Positions 18,688 through 28,724 of a stretch of DNA of 64,000 nt are shown piece after piece. The stretch comes from Pseudomonadota bacterium. GTDB taxonomy: Bacteria > Pseudomonadota > Alphaproteobacteria > Rhizobiales > Beijerinckiaceae. The stretch is from contig JAIUNR010000004.1 of assembly GCA_020161575.1 (NCBI GenBank), forward strand, positions 62,001 to 126,000, read 5' to 3'. Numbering within the stretch: position 1 is the stretch's first letter; each line of letters starts with the position of its first letter. Position numbers and translations under genes: made by a program. Below the pieces are notes generated by a model. That model did not search any database and was not told the DNA's origin. It saw nothing but the letters and a program-made list of their open reading frames with translations.

Positions 18688-19563
18688 TCATTCTTCCGCG
18701 ACAACCGGCGTGCTGGTATCGCCAGCATCCTCGCCGCGCGGCTTGCGACGGCGCGTACGGGTACGGAACTGCGCGCGATCCATCTCGCCGCCGGTCTCGG
18801 CCTCGGGCACCACCGCCGGAGCAGGCTCGCCGCCCTCGATGGGGATCGCGCGAACGGGCGCCGTGAGGAAAGCCGGCAGCACCGGCTGCTCCGCCCCTTC
18901 GAGATCGTTCTGCGGGCGACGCTGCGGGCGATTCGGGTTGAAGCCGCCGCGCTCCTGATTGCGATCGCCGCCCTGACGGAAACCGCGCTCCTGGTTACGA
19001 TCCTGCCCGCGTCCGCCGCGACGATCATTCTGGTGGCGATCCCGCCCCTGATGCCGGTCGTGATACGAACGCTCATGCCCCTGGCGCTCATGGCCTTGGC
19101 GTTCCGGCGCCTGGCGCTCTGCGCCCATACCGGCCTGAGCCTCGCCCTCGCCGACCTCGCCACCTTCTCCGGCTTCGCCGGCCGGTTGATCGCCCCCCGG
19201 ATAGGGCTGGCCATTCGGACCGCCCTGCGGCTGGATCGGCCGGAAGGTGAAGCGATCCGAGGTGGTGTCGAAATCGTCATCGTCGTCGCGGTCATCCGCG
19301 GTGCCGTTGAGGACGGCCTGCTGCGCCTGATGCGCCGCCGCGATGAGTCGGTAATAATGCTCCGCATGCTGGAGATAGCTCTCGGCAGCCACCGGATCGC
19401 CCGAGACATGCGCATCACGCGCGAGCTGGGTGTATTTCTCGGCGATATGCTGCGCCGTCCCGCGAACCTTTACATCCGGTCCGTTCGACTCGTAGGAGCG
19501 CGTCAACGGGTTGGGACCGCGCCGATTGCGGCCACGCATACGCTTGTTCTGTCCTGGTCTCAT
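18688..19563 (-). CDS. DUF4167 protein with Arg/Gly/Gln-rich low-complexity tail
   Basis: The 291-residue product begins with a basic RNA-binding-like patch (RPGQNKRMRGRNRRGPN), followed by the conserved DUF4167 helices (RGTAQHIAEKYTQLARDA, YLQHAEHYYRLIAAA). The rest is low complexity, with repeated ERQGHERQGHER and RNQERG-type units rich in Arg, Gly, His and Gln. The ATG at 19563 is chosen because the conserved family start follows it directly. The composition suggests nucleic-acid binding, but no function is established. It lies downstream of prmC on the same strand, after a gap of 233 bases with no gene that I can recognise. Confidence 0.8.
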   Translation of the reverse strand: MRPGQNKRMRGRNRRGPNPLTRSYESNGPDVKVRGTAQHIAEKYTQLARDAHVSGDPVAAESYLQHAEHYYRLIAAAHQAQQAVLNGTADDRDDDDDFDTTSDRFTFRPIQPQGGPNGQPYPGGDQPAGEAGEGGEVGEGEAQAGMGAERQAPERQGHERQGHERSYHDRHQGRDRHQNDRRGGRGQDRNQERGFRQGGDRNQERGGFNPNRPQRRPQNDLEGAEQPVLPAFLTAPVRAIPIEGGEPAPAVVPEAETGGEMDRAQFRTRTRRRKPRGEDAGDTSTPVVAEE

Positions 19564-19796
19564 CAGCTTCTCAGTTGCCCTTAAACCGGAAAATCCGGTG
19601 CCCCGGCCCAAGGCGGGAATCCCCGCCATCACCGGCGTTGCGACATCCCTCGCCGCGTGCCGGAATTCGCGCTACCGCCTCAAAAAGCCCGTCGCCACGG
19701 GTCTGGGTTCGGAAGAGGGTGGCTCATCCCGCCGCCCTCCGGCCCCGCCGGCAGCATGCGATGCGCATCACCACGTGCATCCTTACAATGTCGTTC

Positions 19797-20666
19797 TCAG
19801 CTTAGCAAGCGCGCCATCACAACGCGCTCGATCCCCGCAAGATCCTTGCGGATGGCCGGCGCGCCGAAGCTCGCCCCTGTCATCAAGGCGGCGACATCGA
19901 AAGCCTGCCCCGCGCCGACCTCGAAGGCAAGCAGCCCACCGGGGGCGAGGAAACCGGCGGCTTCCGCAACGATCCGGCGGTAGAAATCGAGCCCGTCCGC
20001 GCCGCCATCCAGCGCGCGAGCCGGATCGTGAAGGCGCACTTCCGGGTCGAGCCCGGCAAGATCATGTGTCGGAATATAGGGTGGGTTGGACACGACGACC
20101 TCGAAGCGCCCCTCCACCCTCTCGAACAGATCGCCCGTCTCGAAGGAAGCCCGCGTGCCGAGCCCCAGCCTTTGCGCATTCTCGCGCGCCCGCGCCACCG
20201 CGCCCGGCGCGATATCGATGCCCAGTCCCGTCGCGCCGGGAATTGCGCTCAGCAGGGCGATAAGGATCGCGCCGCTCCCGGTGCCGAGATCAAGGATGCG
20301 CGGGGCGGTAATGGTGCCGGCTTCCGACAGCACCGCCTCGACGAGCGTCTCGGTATCGTGCCGAGGATCGAGCGTATCCGGGCCCAGCAAAAAATCGAGC
20401 CCGAAGAATTCGCGTTTCCCCAGAATGCGGCTCAGCGGCTCACGCGCGGCGCGGCGCGCCAACATCGCCTCCAAAGGCGCGAGCCCCGCGCCGAGCGGCT
20501 GCTCCGCGCGAAGGATCAGCCCCGCGAGATCGAGACCGAGCGCGGATGCCAGAACAAGGCGTGCCTCACGCCTCGGCTCCTCTATGCCGGCGGATGCCAG
20601 CCGTTCAGCCGCGATGCGTTGGGCCTCGGCGAGCGTGGTTCCGCCCGTGAGCGCCGACGCGCTCAC
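19797..20666 (-). CDS. prmC: Peptide chain release factor N5-glutamine methyltransferase
   Basis: PrmC methylates the glutamine of the GGQ motif in release factors. The 289-residue protein has an N-terminal helical domain, motif [16 protein letters not shown] (about 118-132) and the catalytic VVSNPPYIP motif. The start is a GTG at 20666 overlapping the prfA stop as GTGA, so enzyme and substrate are co-translated from one message. Confidence 0.93.
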   Translation of the reverse strand: MSASALTGGTTLAEAQRIAAERLASAGIEEPRREARLVLASALGLDLAGLILRAEQPLGAGLAPLEAMLARRAAREPLSRILGKREFFGLDFLLGPDTLDPRHDTETLVEAVLSEAGTITAPRILDLGTGSGAILIALLSAIPGATGLGIDIAPGAVARARENAQRLGLGTRASFETGDLFERVEGRFEVVVSNPPYIPTHDLAGLDPEVRLHDPARALDGGADGLDFYRRIVAEAAGFLAPGGLLAFEVGAGQAFDVAALMTGASFGAPAIRKDLAGIERVVMARLLS

Positions 20667-21748
20667 GCTTCATCGCCCGCGAGGAGCTGCGCCTGATGAT
20701 CCGTGATCAGCGCCTCGATCAATTCGTCGAGCCCACCACCTTCGATAACCGATTCAAGCTTGTAGAGGGTGAGGTTGATCCTGTGATCCGTCACCCGGCC
20801 TTGCGGGAAATTATAGGTGCGGATGCGTTCGGAACGGTCCCCGGAGCCCACCTGCCCCCTCCGATCAGCGGCGCGAACATCCGCGAGGCGCTGGCGTTCC
20901 GCCTCGAAAAGGCGCGAGCGCAGGATCGCCATCGCCTTGGCGCGGTTCTTGTGCTGCGAACGTTCATCCTGCACGACGACAACCACGCCGGAAGGAATAT
21001 GCGTGATCCGCACCGCCGATTCGGTCTTGTTGACATGCTGGCCGCCCGCCCCCCCGGCGCGCATCGTATCGATCCGAAGATCGGTCTCGTTGATCGCGAC
21101 ATCGACCTCCTCGGCGAGCGGCAGAACCGCCACGGTCGCCGCCGAGGTATGGATACGGCCCGATGCCTCCGTATCCGGCACGCGCTGGACACGGTGAACG
21201 CCCGATTCGAATTTCAGCCGGGCATAGACACCCTCGCCATGGATTTCCGCGACGACTTCCTTGTAGCCGCCGACGCTGCCTTCGCTGGCGGAGGAAATCT
21301 CGACCTTCCAGCCGCGCAATTCGGCATAGCGGGCATACATGCGAAAGAGATCGCCCGCGAAAAGCGCGGCCTCGTCGCCGCCTGTTCCTCCACGCACTTC
21401 GAGGATGACGGAACGCTCGTCCGCCATATCCTTCGGCAGGAGCGCGATCTGGATCTCTCGGGCGAGACGGTCGCGCGCTTCCTCGAGGGTGGTCTTTTCG
21501 TCGAGCGCAAGCGCGAGCATCTCGGCATCCGTCGCCGCATCGTCGATCAGGGCGCGCGTCGCCGCGAGGTCGGATACCGCATGGCGATAGGCGCCGATCG
21601 CCGCGACGACGGATGCAAGCTGCGATGCCTCCCGGCTCAGCGCGACGATGCGCGCCGGATCGGAAACCGTCGCCAACTCGCTTTCGATGCTGTGATGACG
21701 CGCGAGGATGGCATCGAGCTTTTCCTCGGGCAGGATGATGTCGGTCAT
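20663..21748 (-). CDS. prfA: Peptide chain release factor 1
   Basis: RF1 reads UAA and UAG stop codons and triggers peptide release. The 361-residue protein has the catalytic GGQ motif at 235-237 ([14 protein letters not shown]), the P-x-T recognition tripeptide at 191-193 (here PDT in [14 protein letters not shown]) and [16 protein letters not shown]. Length is as expected. It lies 7 bases downstream of ptsP and overlaps prmC, which methylates its GGQ glutamine. Confidence 0.95.
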   Translation of the reverse strand: MTDIILPEEKLDAILARHHSIESELATVSDPARIVALSREASQLASVVAAIGAYRHAVSDLAATRALIDDAATDAEMLALALDEKTTLEEARDRLAREIQIALLPKDMADERSVILEVRGGTGGDEAALFAGDLFRMYARYAELRGWKVEISSASEGSVGGYKEVVAEIHGEGVYARLKFESGVHRVQRVPDTEASGRIHTSAATVAVLPLAEEVDVAINETDLRIDTMRAGGAGGQHVNKTESAVRITHIPSGVVVVVQDERSQHKNRAKAMAILRSRLFEAERQRLADVRAADRRGQVGSGDRSERIRTYNFPQGRVTDHRINLTLYKLESVIEGGGLDELIEALITDHQAQLLAGDEA

Positions 21749-21755
21749 TGGAAGC

Positions 21756-24026
21756 CTAGAAGGAGAGATCGTGCGCAGCGGCGAATTCGGTGAGCTGCGC
21801 GCGGATCGAGGCAGCCTCGAACCCTTGCGCGAGTTTTTCGGCCATGAACGCCTCGATCCCGCCGATCTCGATCCCCCGCACCAAAGCCTTGATCGGCCCG
21901 ATATTAGAGGGCGACATCGAGAAGGAACGAAAACCGAGCCCGATCAAGGCGAGCGCCTCGATAGGTCGGCCCGCCATCTCGCCGCAGATCGAGACGCGCT
22001 TGCCCGTGCGCTTCGCGAGATCGGCGACCCGCTTCAGCGCAGCAAGGAAGGAAGGGTGGAGCGTGTCGAAACGGCCCGCGACCAGCGCATTCTCGCGGTC
22101 CACCGCGAACATGAACTGCATGAGATCATTGGTGCCGATCGAAATGAAATCGACAGCCTCGAAAACCCGCTCAAGGTCGAAAAGCAGCGACGGGACCTCC
22201 AGCATCACGCCAAGCTGGATCTGGCGCGGCCCCTGCTGCCCCAGCCGGCGCTGCCGCTCGCGCTCGCGCGCAAGCATCGCGCGGGCCTGCTCGAATTCCT
22301 CGACAGTCGAGACCATCGGCAGCATGATCCGAAGATCGCGCTCACGCGCGGCGTTGAGCAGGGCGCGCAGCTGTGTGCGCAAAAGCGCGGGCCGGTCGAG
22401 GCCGATTCTTACCGCACGCCAGCCGAGTGCGGGATTCTCCTCATCGATCTTGCGCAGATAGGGCAGAACCTTGTCGCCGCCGATATCGAGCGTGCGGAAG
22501 GTGACAGGGCGCTTGCCCGCAATATCGATGATGGTGCGGTAGAGCCCTTCCTGCGCCTGCGCGCGTGGCAGCGACGGCGCCACCATGAAGAGGATCTCGG
22601 TGCGGAAAAGGCCAACTCCGCTCGCGCCGGTATCATCGAGATTGGGCATGTCGACCAAAAGGCCGGCATTCATCTGGATCTCGACAGCCTGCCCATCCTT
22701 CGAAACCGGAGCCTTGTCACGCAGGGCGCGATATTGCTCCTGTCGGCGGGCGCGTAGTCGCGCGCGCTCGGCATAGGCCGCCTCGATATCCGGCTGCGGG
22801 CGCAGCTGGATCTCGCCCGTCATCCCGTCGATGATGATGGCGTCACCGGGTTCGACGAGGCCGATAACGCCCTCCGCCTTGCCGATGGTCGGCACGCCCA
22901 GCGCGCGCGCGACGATCGCGACATGGCTGGTCGCGCCGCCCTCCTCGAGCACGAGGCCCCGCAGGCGCAAGCGCTGGTATTCGAGCAAAGCCGCCGGCCC
23001 CATCGTCCGCGCGACGAGAATGGCGTTTTCGGGCAGCTTGTCCGCCGCGAGCGTGAAGGCGGTGCCGGTCAGCTTGTGGAGCAGGCGGTTCGCGAGATCA
23101 TCGAGATCGTGCAGGCGCTCACGCAGATAAGGGTCCGTCTGCCGCAAGAGGCGCGCGCGCACATCCGATTGCACGCGCTCGACCGCCGCCTCCGCGGTGA
23201 GGCCGGTATTGATCGCTTCCTGAAGCCGGCGGATCCAGCCGCGATCCTGCGCGAACATGCGGAAGGTCTCGAGCACGTCCCGATGCTCGCCGGCCTGCGA
23301 GAGCCCGCCGGATTCGAGCAGGTCGTCGATCGAAGCCTGAAGGTCTTCCAGCGCGGCGTTGAGGCGCCGCGTCTCGGCCTCGGGATCGTCGGCGACAAGA
23401 TTCTTGATCTCGACACGCGGCTCATGCAGCACGACATGGCCGAGGCCAACACCTTCGGCGATCGGCTGGCCTTTCAGCGTCAGCGCCCGCCGGAGCGCGG
23501 TGCCGCCCGAACCGGGCCTGGCGAGCGCCTCAAGCTCGCCGCCCGCGATCATCTCGGCCAGGACCATGGCCGTGGTCTGGAGTGCCTCGACCTCTTCTTC
23601 CGAATAGACCCGCGCCGCGCGGTTCTGGACGACGAGAACGCCAATGGCGTTGCCGCCACGCAGGATCGGCACGCCAAGGAAGGAGGCATAGATCTCCTCA
23701 CCCGTCTCGGGCTTGTAGGAGAAGGCAGGATGGCTCTGCGCATCCGAGAGCGAAAGCGATTGCGCCTCACGCGCGATGAGGCCGACGAGGCCCTCGTCGA
23801 GCCGCATGGTGGTGAGATGCACCGCCTCGCGATTAAGCCCTTCGGTCGCGTAGAGTTCGAGCGTGTTGTCGGCGCGGGTCACGTAGACCGAGCAGACTTC
23901 CGCCACCATGTTGGAGGCGATCAGCACCACGATACGGTCGAGACGGGCCTGCGCGCTGGCCGGTTCGCTCATCACCTCCCGCAGGCGGCGGAGCAGAACG
24001 CGGGGACCGACAAGCGCGCCTCGCAT
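21756..24026 (-). CDS. ptsP: Phosphoenolpyruvate-protein phosphotransferase of the nitrogen PTS (EI-Ntr)
   Basis: EI-Ntr takes phosphate from PEP and passes it to NPr, a regulatory cascade that responds to nitrogen and affects potassium and carbon control. Residues about 20-165 form a GAF domain ([21 protein letters not shown]). The phosphohistidine is H368 in [15 protein letters not shown], and the PEP-binding barrel follows, with [34 protein letters not shown] and the cysteine in VSICGEMAG. The ATG at 24026 has GGAAG upstream; a TTG one codon earlier is less likely. The gene lies between lysC and prfA. Confidence 0.93.
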   Translation of the reverse strand: MRGALVGPRVLLRRLREVMSEPASAQARLDRIVVLIASNMVAEVCSVYVTRADNTLELYATEGLNREAVHLTTMRLDEGLVGLIAREAQSLSLSDAQSHPAFSYKPETGEEIYASFLGVPILRGGNAIGVLVVQNRAARVYSEEEVEALQTTAMVLAEMIAGGELEALARPGSGGTALRRALTLKGQPIAEGVGLGHVVLHEPRVEIKNLVADDPEAETRRLNAALEDLQASIDDLLESGGLSQAGEHRDVLETFRMFAQDRGWIRRLQEAINTGLTAEAAVERVQSDVRARLLRQTDPYLRERLHDLDDLANRLLHKLTGTAFTLAADKLPENAILVARTMGPAALLEYQRLRLRGLVLEEGGATSHVAIVARALGVPTIGKAEGVIGLVEPGDAIIIDGMTGEIQLRPQPDIEAAYAERARLRARRQEQYRALRDKAPVSKDGQAVEIQMNAGLLVDMPNLDDTGASGVGLFRTEILFMVAPSLPRAQAQEGLYRTIIDIAGKRPVTFRTLDIGGDKVLPYLRKIDEENPALGWRAVRIGLDRPALLRTQLRALLNAARERDLRIMLPMVSTVEEFEQARAMLARERERQRRLGQQGPRQIQLGVMLEVPSLLFDLERVFEAVDFISIGTNDLMQFMFAVDRENALVAGRFDTLHPSFLAALKRVADLAKRTGKRVSICGEMAGRPIEALALIGLGFRSFSMSPSNIGPIKALVRGIEIGGIEAFMAEKLAQGFEAASIRAQLTEFAAAHDLSF

Positions 24027-24161
24027 CAATGGAGCTTCCTTTCCGGAATCGACGGTGAAACGGTCAACATCGCTTCTGAGCTATACCGACGCAAGCAAGG
24101 GGCGCAAGCCACCCTCTGAACTTCGCCGCAAACCGGAAAGGAAAAATTACCGGCGCGAATT

Positions 24162-25418
24162 TCAGGCGGCGTCCAGCCCGTAGAGAGAATGCAGCGTGCG
24201 CACCGCAAGCTCGGTATAGGCGACATCGATCAGCACCGAGAACTTGATCTCGCTGGTCGTGATCGCACGGATGTTGATGCCGCGATCCGCGAGCGCCTTG
24301 AAGGCTTTCGCCGCGACGCCGGCATGGGAGCGCATCCCGATGCCGATGGCGGAGATCTTCGCGACATCCTGCGCGCTTTGAAGCAGGGTATAGCCAAGCT
24401 CGTCCTTGTTCTTCTCGATCACCGCAACTGCGCGGGCATAATCGGAGGAAGGCACGGTGAAGGTGATATCGGTCGTCTTGCCATCCGCCGAGACGTTCTG
24501 GACGATCATGTCGACGACGATATTGGCCTCCGCGAGCGGCGCGAAGACAGAGGCCGCGACGCCCGGCTTGTCGGCGACCTCGCGCAGGGTGATCTGCGCC
24601 TCGTCCTTCGAATAGGCGATCCCCGTGACGACAGGCTGTTCCATGATCTCTTCCTCGGCGCAAATCAGGGTGCCCGGCATGGGCTGGGCGGGATTGTCAA
24701 AGCTCGACCGCACGAAAGTGCGCACATTATGCACCATCGCCAGTTCGACAGAACGCACTTGCAGCACCTTGGCGCCGAGCGAGGCCATTTCGAGCATTTC
24801 CTCGAAGGCAACCTTGTCGAGCCGGTGCGCCTTGGGAACAATGCGCGGATCGGTCGTATAAACGCCATCGACATCGGTGTAGATATCGCAGCGCTCGGCC
24901 TTCAGGCCCGCGGCAAGCGCCACGGCGCTGGTATCGGAACCGCCGCGTCCGAGGGTCGTGATCCGCCCGGTCGGCGTGTGAATACCCTGGAACCCCGCGA
25001 CGACCGCGACCTCGCGGCGCTCCGCGAATCCCTTGAGAATACCTTCGCCGCCAATCGAGGCGATTCGGGCGGAGCCATGAGCGTCATCGGTCTCATAGGG
25101 CACCTGCCAGCCCTGCCAGGAGCGGGCATTGAGGCCGATCTCCTGAAGGCAGATCGCAAGCAGCCCCGTCGTCACCTGCTCGCCGCTCGCCACGACCGCA
25201 TCATATTCGCGGGCATCGTAGAGGGGGGCGGCATCCTTCACCCAGGCGACCAGCTCGTTCGTCTTGCCCGACATGGCGGAGACCACCACGGCGACGTCGT
25301 AACCGGCATCCACCTCGCGTTTGACATGCTGGGCCACGTTCCGGATGCGCTCGACATTGGCTACCGAGGTGCCGCCAAACTTCATGACCAGAATGGGGCG
25401 GGGCTTTGTGCTCGACAT
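24162..25418 (-). CDS. lysC: Aspartate kinase
   Basis: The enzyme phosphorylates L-aspartate, the first step toward lysine, threonine, methionine and diaminopimelate. The 418-residue product has LVMKFGGTSVANVERI at the start, VVVSAMSGKTNELVAW, GRGGSDTSAVALAAGL and YTDVDGVYTTDPRIV, then two C-terminal ACT domains (IAYSKDEAQITL; ISAIGIGMRSHAG) that normally bind threonine or lysine for feedback control. The ATG at 25418 is chosen by the conserved start. The open frame extends upstream through the promoter and is not coding there. ptsP follows on the same strand. Confidence 0.94.
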   Translation of the reverse strand: MSSTKPRPILVMKFGGTSVANVERIRNVAQHVKREVDAGYDVAVVVSAMSGKTNELVAWVKDAAPLYDAREYDAVVASGEQVTTGLLAICLQEIGLNARSWQGWQVPYETDDAHGSARIASIGGEGILKGFAERREVAVVAGFQGIHTPTGRITTLGRGGSDTSAVALAAGLKAERCDIYTDVDGVYTTDPRIVPKAHRLDKVAFEEMLEMASLGAKVLQVRSVELAMVHNVRTFVRSSFDNPAQPMPGTLICAEEEIMEQPVVTGIAYSKDEAQITLREVADKPGVAASVFAPLAEANIVVDMIVQNVSADGKTTDITFTVPSSDYARAVAVIEKNKDELGYTLLQSAQDVAKISAIGIGMRSHAGVAAKAFKALADRGINIRAITTSEIKFSVLIDVAYTELAVRTLHSLYGLDAA

Positions 25419-25489
25419 CGTGACCTTCGCCGGAAAAGCGCCCCTCGGGAGCGTCGGTTGCAAAGCAAGGTGGAAAATACGCTGGCGGG

Positions 25490-25519
25490 CGTATAGAAGG
25501 CGAAGGGGCATCAGGTCAA
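25490..25519 (-). promoter_or_regulatory. Sigma70-type promoter upstream of lysC
   Basis: Reading toward lysC, TTGACC (complement of 25514-25519) and TATACG (complement of 25490-25495) are 18 bases apart, a near-consensus housekeeping promoter 72 bases upstream of the lysC ATG. It lies in the gap to the divergent ubiG. Confidence 0.6.
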
Positions 25520-25562
25520 TGCGCGGATCGTGCAACCTTCGCGGCGCTGACGGGAGAACGCG

Positions 25563-26315
25563 ATGAACGGTTTTGACGGTGATATGGCTTCCCGGCATGA
25601 TCCAGAGGAAATCGCGCGATTCAACGCCCTCGCCTCGACATGGTGGGATCCGAATGGCCCGATGAAGCCGCTGCACCGGCTCAACCCCACGCGCATTGCC
25701 TTCATCAAGAGCGAATTCGCCACCCATTTCGGACGGGACGAGCAGGATATGAAGCCCTTCACGGGGCTTACCGCGCTTGATATCGGCTGTGGTGCCGGGC
25801 TTGTCGCCGAGCCGCTCGCGCGCATGGGATTTGCCGTGACCGGCATCGACCTCGCGCAGGACAATATCTCAGCCGCGATCGCCCATGCCGCGATGGGCCG
25901 GCTGACCATCGATTACCGCCCGATGGCGATCGAGCATATCTCACCGGAGGCGCATTTCGACGCGATCACGCTGCTCGAAGTCGTCGAGCACGTACCCGAT
26001 GTCGGCGCCATGGTGGCGGAAGCGGCCTTACGGCTCAAACCGGGCGGGATGCTGATCGCCTCGACCCTCAACCGCACGCTCAAGGCCTACGCGCTCGCGA
26101 TCCTCGGCGCGGAATACGTGCTGCGCTGGCTGCCGCTGGGCACGCATGAATGGAAAAAATTCGTCACGCCGGCCGAACTCGAGGGCCATATCGCGGCGGC
26201 GGGGCTGGTGCCGCTCGCGCGGAAGGGGATTGTGTTCAACCCCCTCGCCAATCAATGGCGGCTCTCCTCCGATTGTGATGTGAATTATTTCATCACCGCC
26301 AGGAAGCCGGGCTGA
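25563..26315 (+). CDS. ubiG: Ubiquinone biosynthesis O-methyltransferase
   Basis: UbiG carries out both O-methylations in ubiquinone synthesis at the inner membrane. The 250-residue product has the family start FNALASTWWDPNGPMKPLH, motif I ALDIGCGAGLVAEPLAR (about 70-86), LLEVVEHVPD, and the TLNRTLKAY and THEWKKFVTP segments. GGGAGAA precedes the ATG. The gene is divergent from lysC and abuts the DUF1178 gene tail to tail without a gap (TGATCA). Confidence 0.94.
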   Translation: MNGFDGDMASRHDPEEIARFNALASTWWDPNGPMKPLHRLNPTRIAFIKSEFATHFGRDEQDMKPFTGLTALDIGCGAGLVAEPLARMGFAVTGIDLAQDNISAAIAHAAMGRLTIDYRPMAIEHISPEAHFDAITLLEVVEHVPDVGAMVAEAALRLKPGGMLIASTLNRTLKAYALAILGAEYVLRWLPLGTHEWKKFVTPAELEGHIAAAGLVPLARKGIVFNPLANQWRLSSDCDVNYFITARKPG

Positions 26316-26741
26316 TCAATTCGCCTCATCCGGCAGCCGGGGCACCGGCATCACCGAAATGCCCTCCTCGCCAAGCTCACGCACTTCCGGCAGGCTGGCG
26401 ACACCATAGATCGCGCGTTCGTCGCTTTCACCGTAATGGATCTTGCGCGCCTCCTCCGCGAAGGCGCTGCCGACATCCTCCGCATTCGCCGAGAGATGAT
26501 CGTGGAACGCGCGCAGCAGGGCGCGCATCTCGTGTTCCTTCTCACCCATCATGGCAAAAGGCGCAGGCTTTTCCTCGCGCATCGCGACCGCCGGCGCCAT
26601 GATCTGCTTGGCGATGCGGGCGGAGCCGCAATGGGGGCACGACAGCAGCCCCGCTCCCGCCTGCTTCTCGTAGGCGTCACTGTCGCGGAACCAGCTCTCG
26701 AATGCGTGTCCCGCCTCACAGGCAAGCGCATAGCGGATCAT
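26316..26741 (-). CDS. DUF1178 family protein
   Basis: This 141-residue protein of unknown function starts IRYALACEAGHAFESWF and has a CPHCGS zinc-ribbon-like knuckle near residue 35, both typical of DUF1178. Its start overlaps the stop of the upstream carbon-nitrogen hydrolase as ATGA, so it is the last gene of the comF-grxC-amidase run. Co-translation with an amidase suggests a shared pathway, but nothing more can be said. Confidence 0.82.
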   Translation of the reverse strand: MIRYALACEAGHAFESWFRDSDAYEKQAGAGLLSCPHCGSARIAKQIMAPAVAMREEKPAPFAMMGEKEHEMRALLRAFHDHLSANAEDVGSAFAEEARKIHYGESDERAIYGVASLPEVRELGEEGISVMPVPRLPDEAN

Positions 26742-27601
26742 TCGGCAGCCTTCTCCGGCGCGAATCCCTGCCGCGAGACCGAAATCGCGCGGGTGTGCCG
26801 CAACGCGGGAATGCGCGCGCGCGCCTCGGCAACGCGGGCCAGATCGATCTCGGCAAGGATCACGCCCGGCTCGGCGCCGCCCTCGGCCAGAACCTTGCCC
26901 CAGGGATCGACGATGATCGAATGGCCGTAGCTTTCGCGACCATCCTCATGCTTGCCACCCTGCGCGGCGGAAATCATGAAAGCGCCGTTCTCGATGGCGC
27001 GGGCGCGCTGGAGCACGCTCCAATGCGCTTCCCCGGTCTGCCGTGTGAAGCAGGCCGGCGCGGAAAGGATGTCGGCGCCTGCTTCCGCCAGGGCGCGGTA
27101 AAGATAGGGAAAACGGATGTCATAGCAGATCGTCATGCCGAGGACTGCCGTGCCCGCCGGCGTCACCACCGCCTCGCGACCGGCATGATAGCTCGCGCTT
27201 TCGCGCCAGCTCTCGCCATTGGGCAGATCGACATCGAACAGGTGCAGCTTGTCGTAACGCGCGGCGATGCTCCCGTCCGGCGCGACCAGAAAACCGCGAT
27301 TGACGAATTTATCGCCCTCTTTCAGCGCCAGCGAGCCGATATGGAAATGAACCTTCCGGCGTGCCGCGAAAGCACGGATAGCCGCGAGCATGCCATCCTC
27401 GCTCTCCGGCCGGAGCTTTTGCGCGAGCTGCGCCTTGTCACGCTCGCACAGATTCGAGATTTCCGGCGATTGCAGGAAGGTCGCGCCGCGCCCCACCGCT
27501 TCCTCCGCCATCGCCAGCAAGGCGGCGGTATTTTCAGCAACATCGCGGGTTGAGCGCATCTGAAGCGCGGCGGCAACGAAGGTATCCGTGAGAGTGCCCA
27601 T
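26738..27601 (-). CDS. Carbon-nitrogen hydrolase, Nit1/omega-amidase type
   Basis: The 287-residue nitrilase-superfamily protein has the catalytic triad: Glu in FLQSPEIS, Lys in YDKLHLFDVD and Cys in GMTICYDIRFPYLYR. The Nit1 branch includes a deaminated-glutathione amidase and omega-amidases. The neighbouring glutaredoxin fits a thiol-metabolism role, but the substrate is not proven. The ATG at 27601 has AGGA seven bases upstream; a TTG two codons earlier is too close to that site. Confidence 0.85.
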   Translation of the reverse strand: MGTLTDTFVAAALQMRSTRDVAENTAALLAMAEEAVGRGATFLQSPEISNLCERDKAQLAQKLRPESEDGMLAAIRAFAARRKVHFHIGSLALKEGDKFVNRGFLVAPDGSIAARYDKLHLFDVDLPNGESWRESASYHAGREAVVTPAGTAVLGMTICYDIRFPYLYRALAEAGADILSAPACFTRQTGEAHWSVLQRARAIENGAFMISAAQGGKHEDGRESYGHSIIVDPWGKVLAEGGAEPGVILAEIDLARVAEARARIPALRHTRAISVSRQGFAPEKAAE

Positions 27602-27609
27602 GGCCAATC

Positions 27610-27888
27610 CTAGCCTTTGAGGAGCGGATCGAGACCACCCGCCGCGTCGAGCGCGTGAAGATCGTCACAGCCGCCGATATGCTTCGTACCGATGAAGATC
27701 TGCGGCACGGTCGAGCGGCCATTCGCGCGCTTCGCCATTTCGCGCTGCCCCTCGGGATCGGTCGTGACATCGATCTCGGTGAAAGAGGCGCCCTTCTTTT
27801 CGAGCAAGGCCTTCGCCGCCTTGCAATAAGGACACCAGGATTTCGAATAGACGATGATTTCAGGCATTTTGCACTTCAGCCACTTCAT
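27610..27888 (-). CDS. grxC: Glutaredoxin 3
   Basis: This small dithiol oxidoreductase works with glutathione. It has the active site SWCPYC, the TVPQIF cis-proline segment and HIGGCDDLHAL for glutathione binding. The ATG at 27888 overlaps the comF stop as ATGA and gives 92 residues. A second ATG at 27867 gives 85 residues starting MPEIIVYS, which matches usual GrxC starts better, so the true start is uncertain. Confidence 0.92.
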   Translation of the reverse strand: MKWLKCKMPEIIVYSKSWCPYCKAAKALLEKKGASFTEIDVTTDPEGQREMAKRANGRSTVPQIFIGTKHIGGCDDLHALDAAGGLDPLLKG

Positions 27889-28724
27889 TCCATGTCCATG
27901 CGCGCCTCACCATCCGCAACGAGGGTAAAGGTCAGCACATCGATGCGCGAGGCACCGGCTTTACGTAAGATATGGGCACAGGCATTCAAAGTCGAACCCG
28001 TCGTGCGCACATCGTCGATCACAACCACGCGACGCCCCGCTACAAGCGCCCGGTTTTCAGGCGCGATAGCAAAGGCGCCGGCGAGATTGCCCCGGCGCTG
28101 CTCGCGCGTCAGCCCCACCTGCGGCGGCGTATGGCGCTGGCGGAGCAGAAGGTCGAGCAACACGGGAGCCGTCGTTTCCTTCGCAACGGCATTGGCGAGC
28201 AGGGCCGCCTGATTGTAGCGGCGCTGCCAAAGCCGGCGCGGATGCATCGGCACGGGGACAAGAAGATCCGCATCAGCGAGGAGATCACGCCCGGCTTGCG
28301 CCATAAGCCGCCCCATAAGACGCGCGAGATCAAGCCTCTCGCCGTATTTGAGGCGCGCGACGAGCTCCTTCGCCGCGCCTTCGTGCAATGCGGCAGCACG
28401 GGCACGATCGAACCGGGGCGGATCGGCGATCGCGGCCGGGGAGAGCATGCCCGCGCCGAAATCGGCGGCAAAGGGCGTTCCCAGCCGCTCGCAGCACGGG
28501 CGCGCGATCAGGGGCAGCCGGTTCCAGCACGCCACGCACAGGGAATGCGCGCTTGCGGTCGCGGCCTCGCAGGAAGCGCATTGCGGAGGATAGACAAGAT
28601 CAAGCCCCCGCCTTACGAGAGCGGGCAGGAGCCGGCCGAACGGAGCGCGCGAAAGACCGGCACGCCAGCCGCCAAGAGCGGAAAGCCCCTTCTCGCGCGC
28701 CTCGGTTTCCGGCTCGGTTCGCAT
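27885..28724 (-). CDS. comF: ComF family phosphoribosyltransferase-like protein
   Basis: ComF proteins combine an N-terminal double zinc ribbon (CASC and CVAC at about 40-60, plus PCCERLG) with a phosphoribosyltransferase domain (VVVIDDVRTTGSTLNAC). In naturally competent bacteria they help single-stranded DNA uptake; in many others the role is unknown. The ATG at 28724 gives 279 residues. It shares the palindrome CATG at 28722-28725 with the start of the divergent methyltransferase gene, so one of the two may start further in. grxC follows with a 4-base overlap. Confidence 0.85.
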   Translation of the reverse strand: MRTEPETEAREKGLSALGGWRAGLSRAPFGRLLPALVRRGLDLVYPPQCASCEAATASAHSLCVACWNRLPLIARPCCERLGTPFAADFGAGMLSPAAIADPPRFDRARAAALHEGAAKELVARLKYGERLDLARLMGRLMAQAGRDLLADADLLVPVPMHPRRLWQRRYNQAALLANAVAKETTAPVLLDLLLRQRHTPPQVGLTREQRRGNLAGAFAIAPENRALVAGRRVVVIDDVRTTGSTLNACAHILRKAGASRIDVLTFTLVADGEARMDME

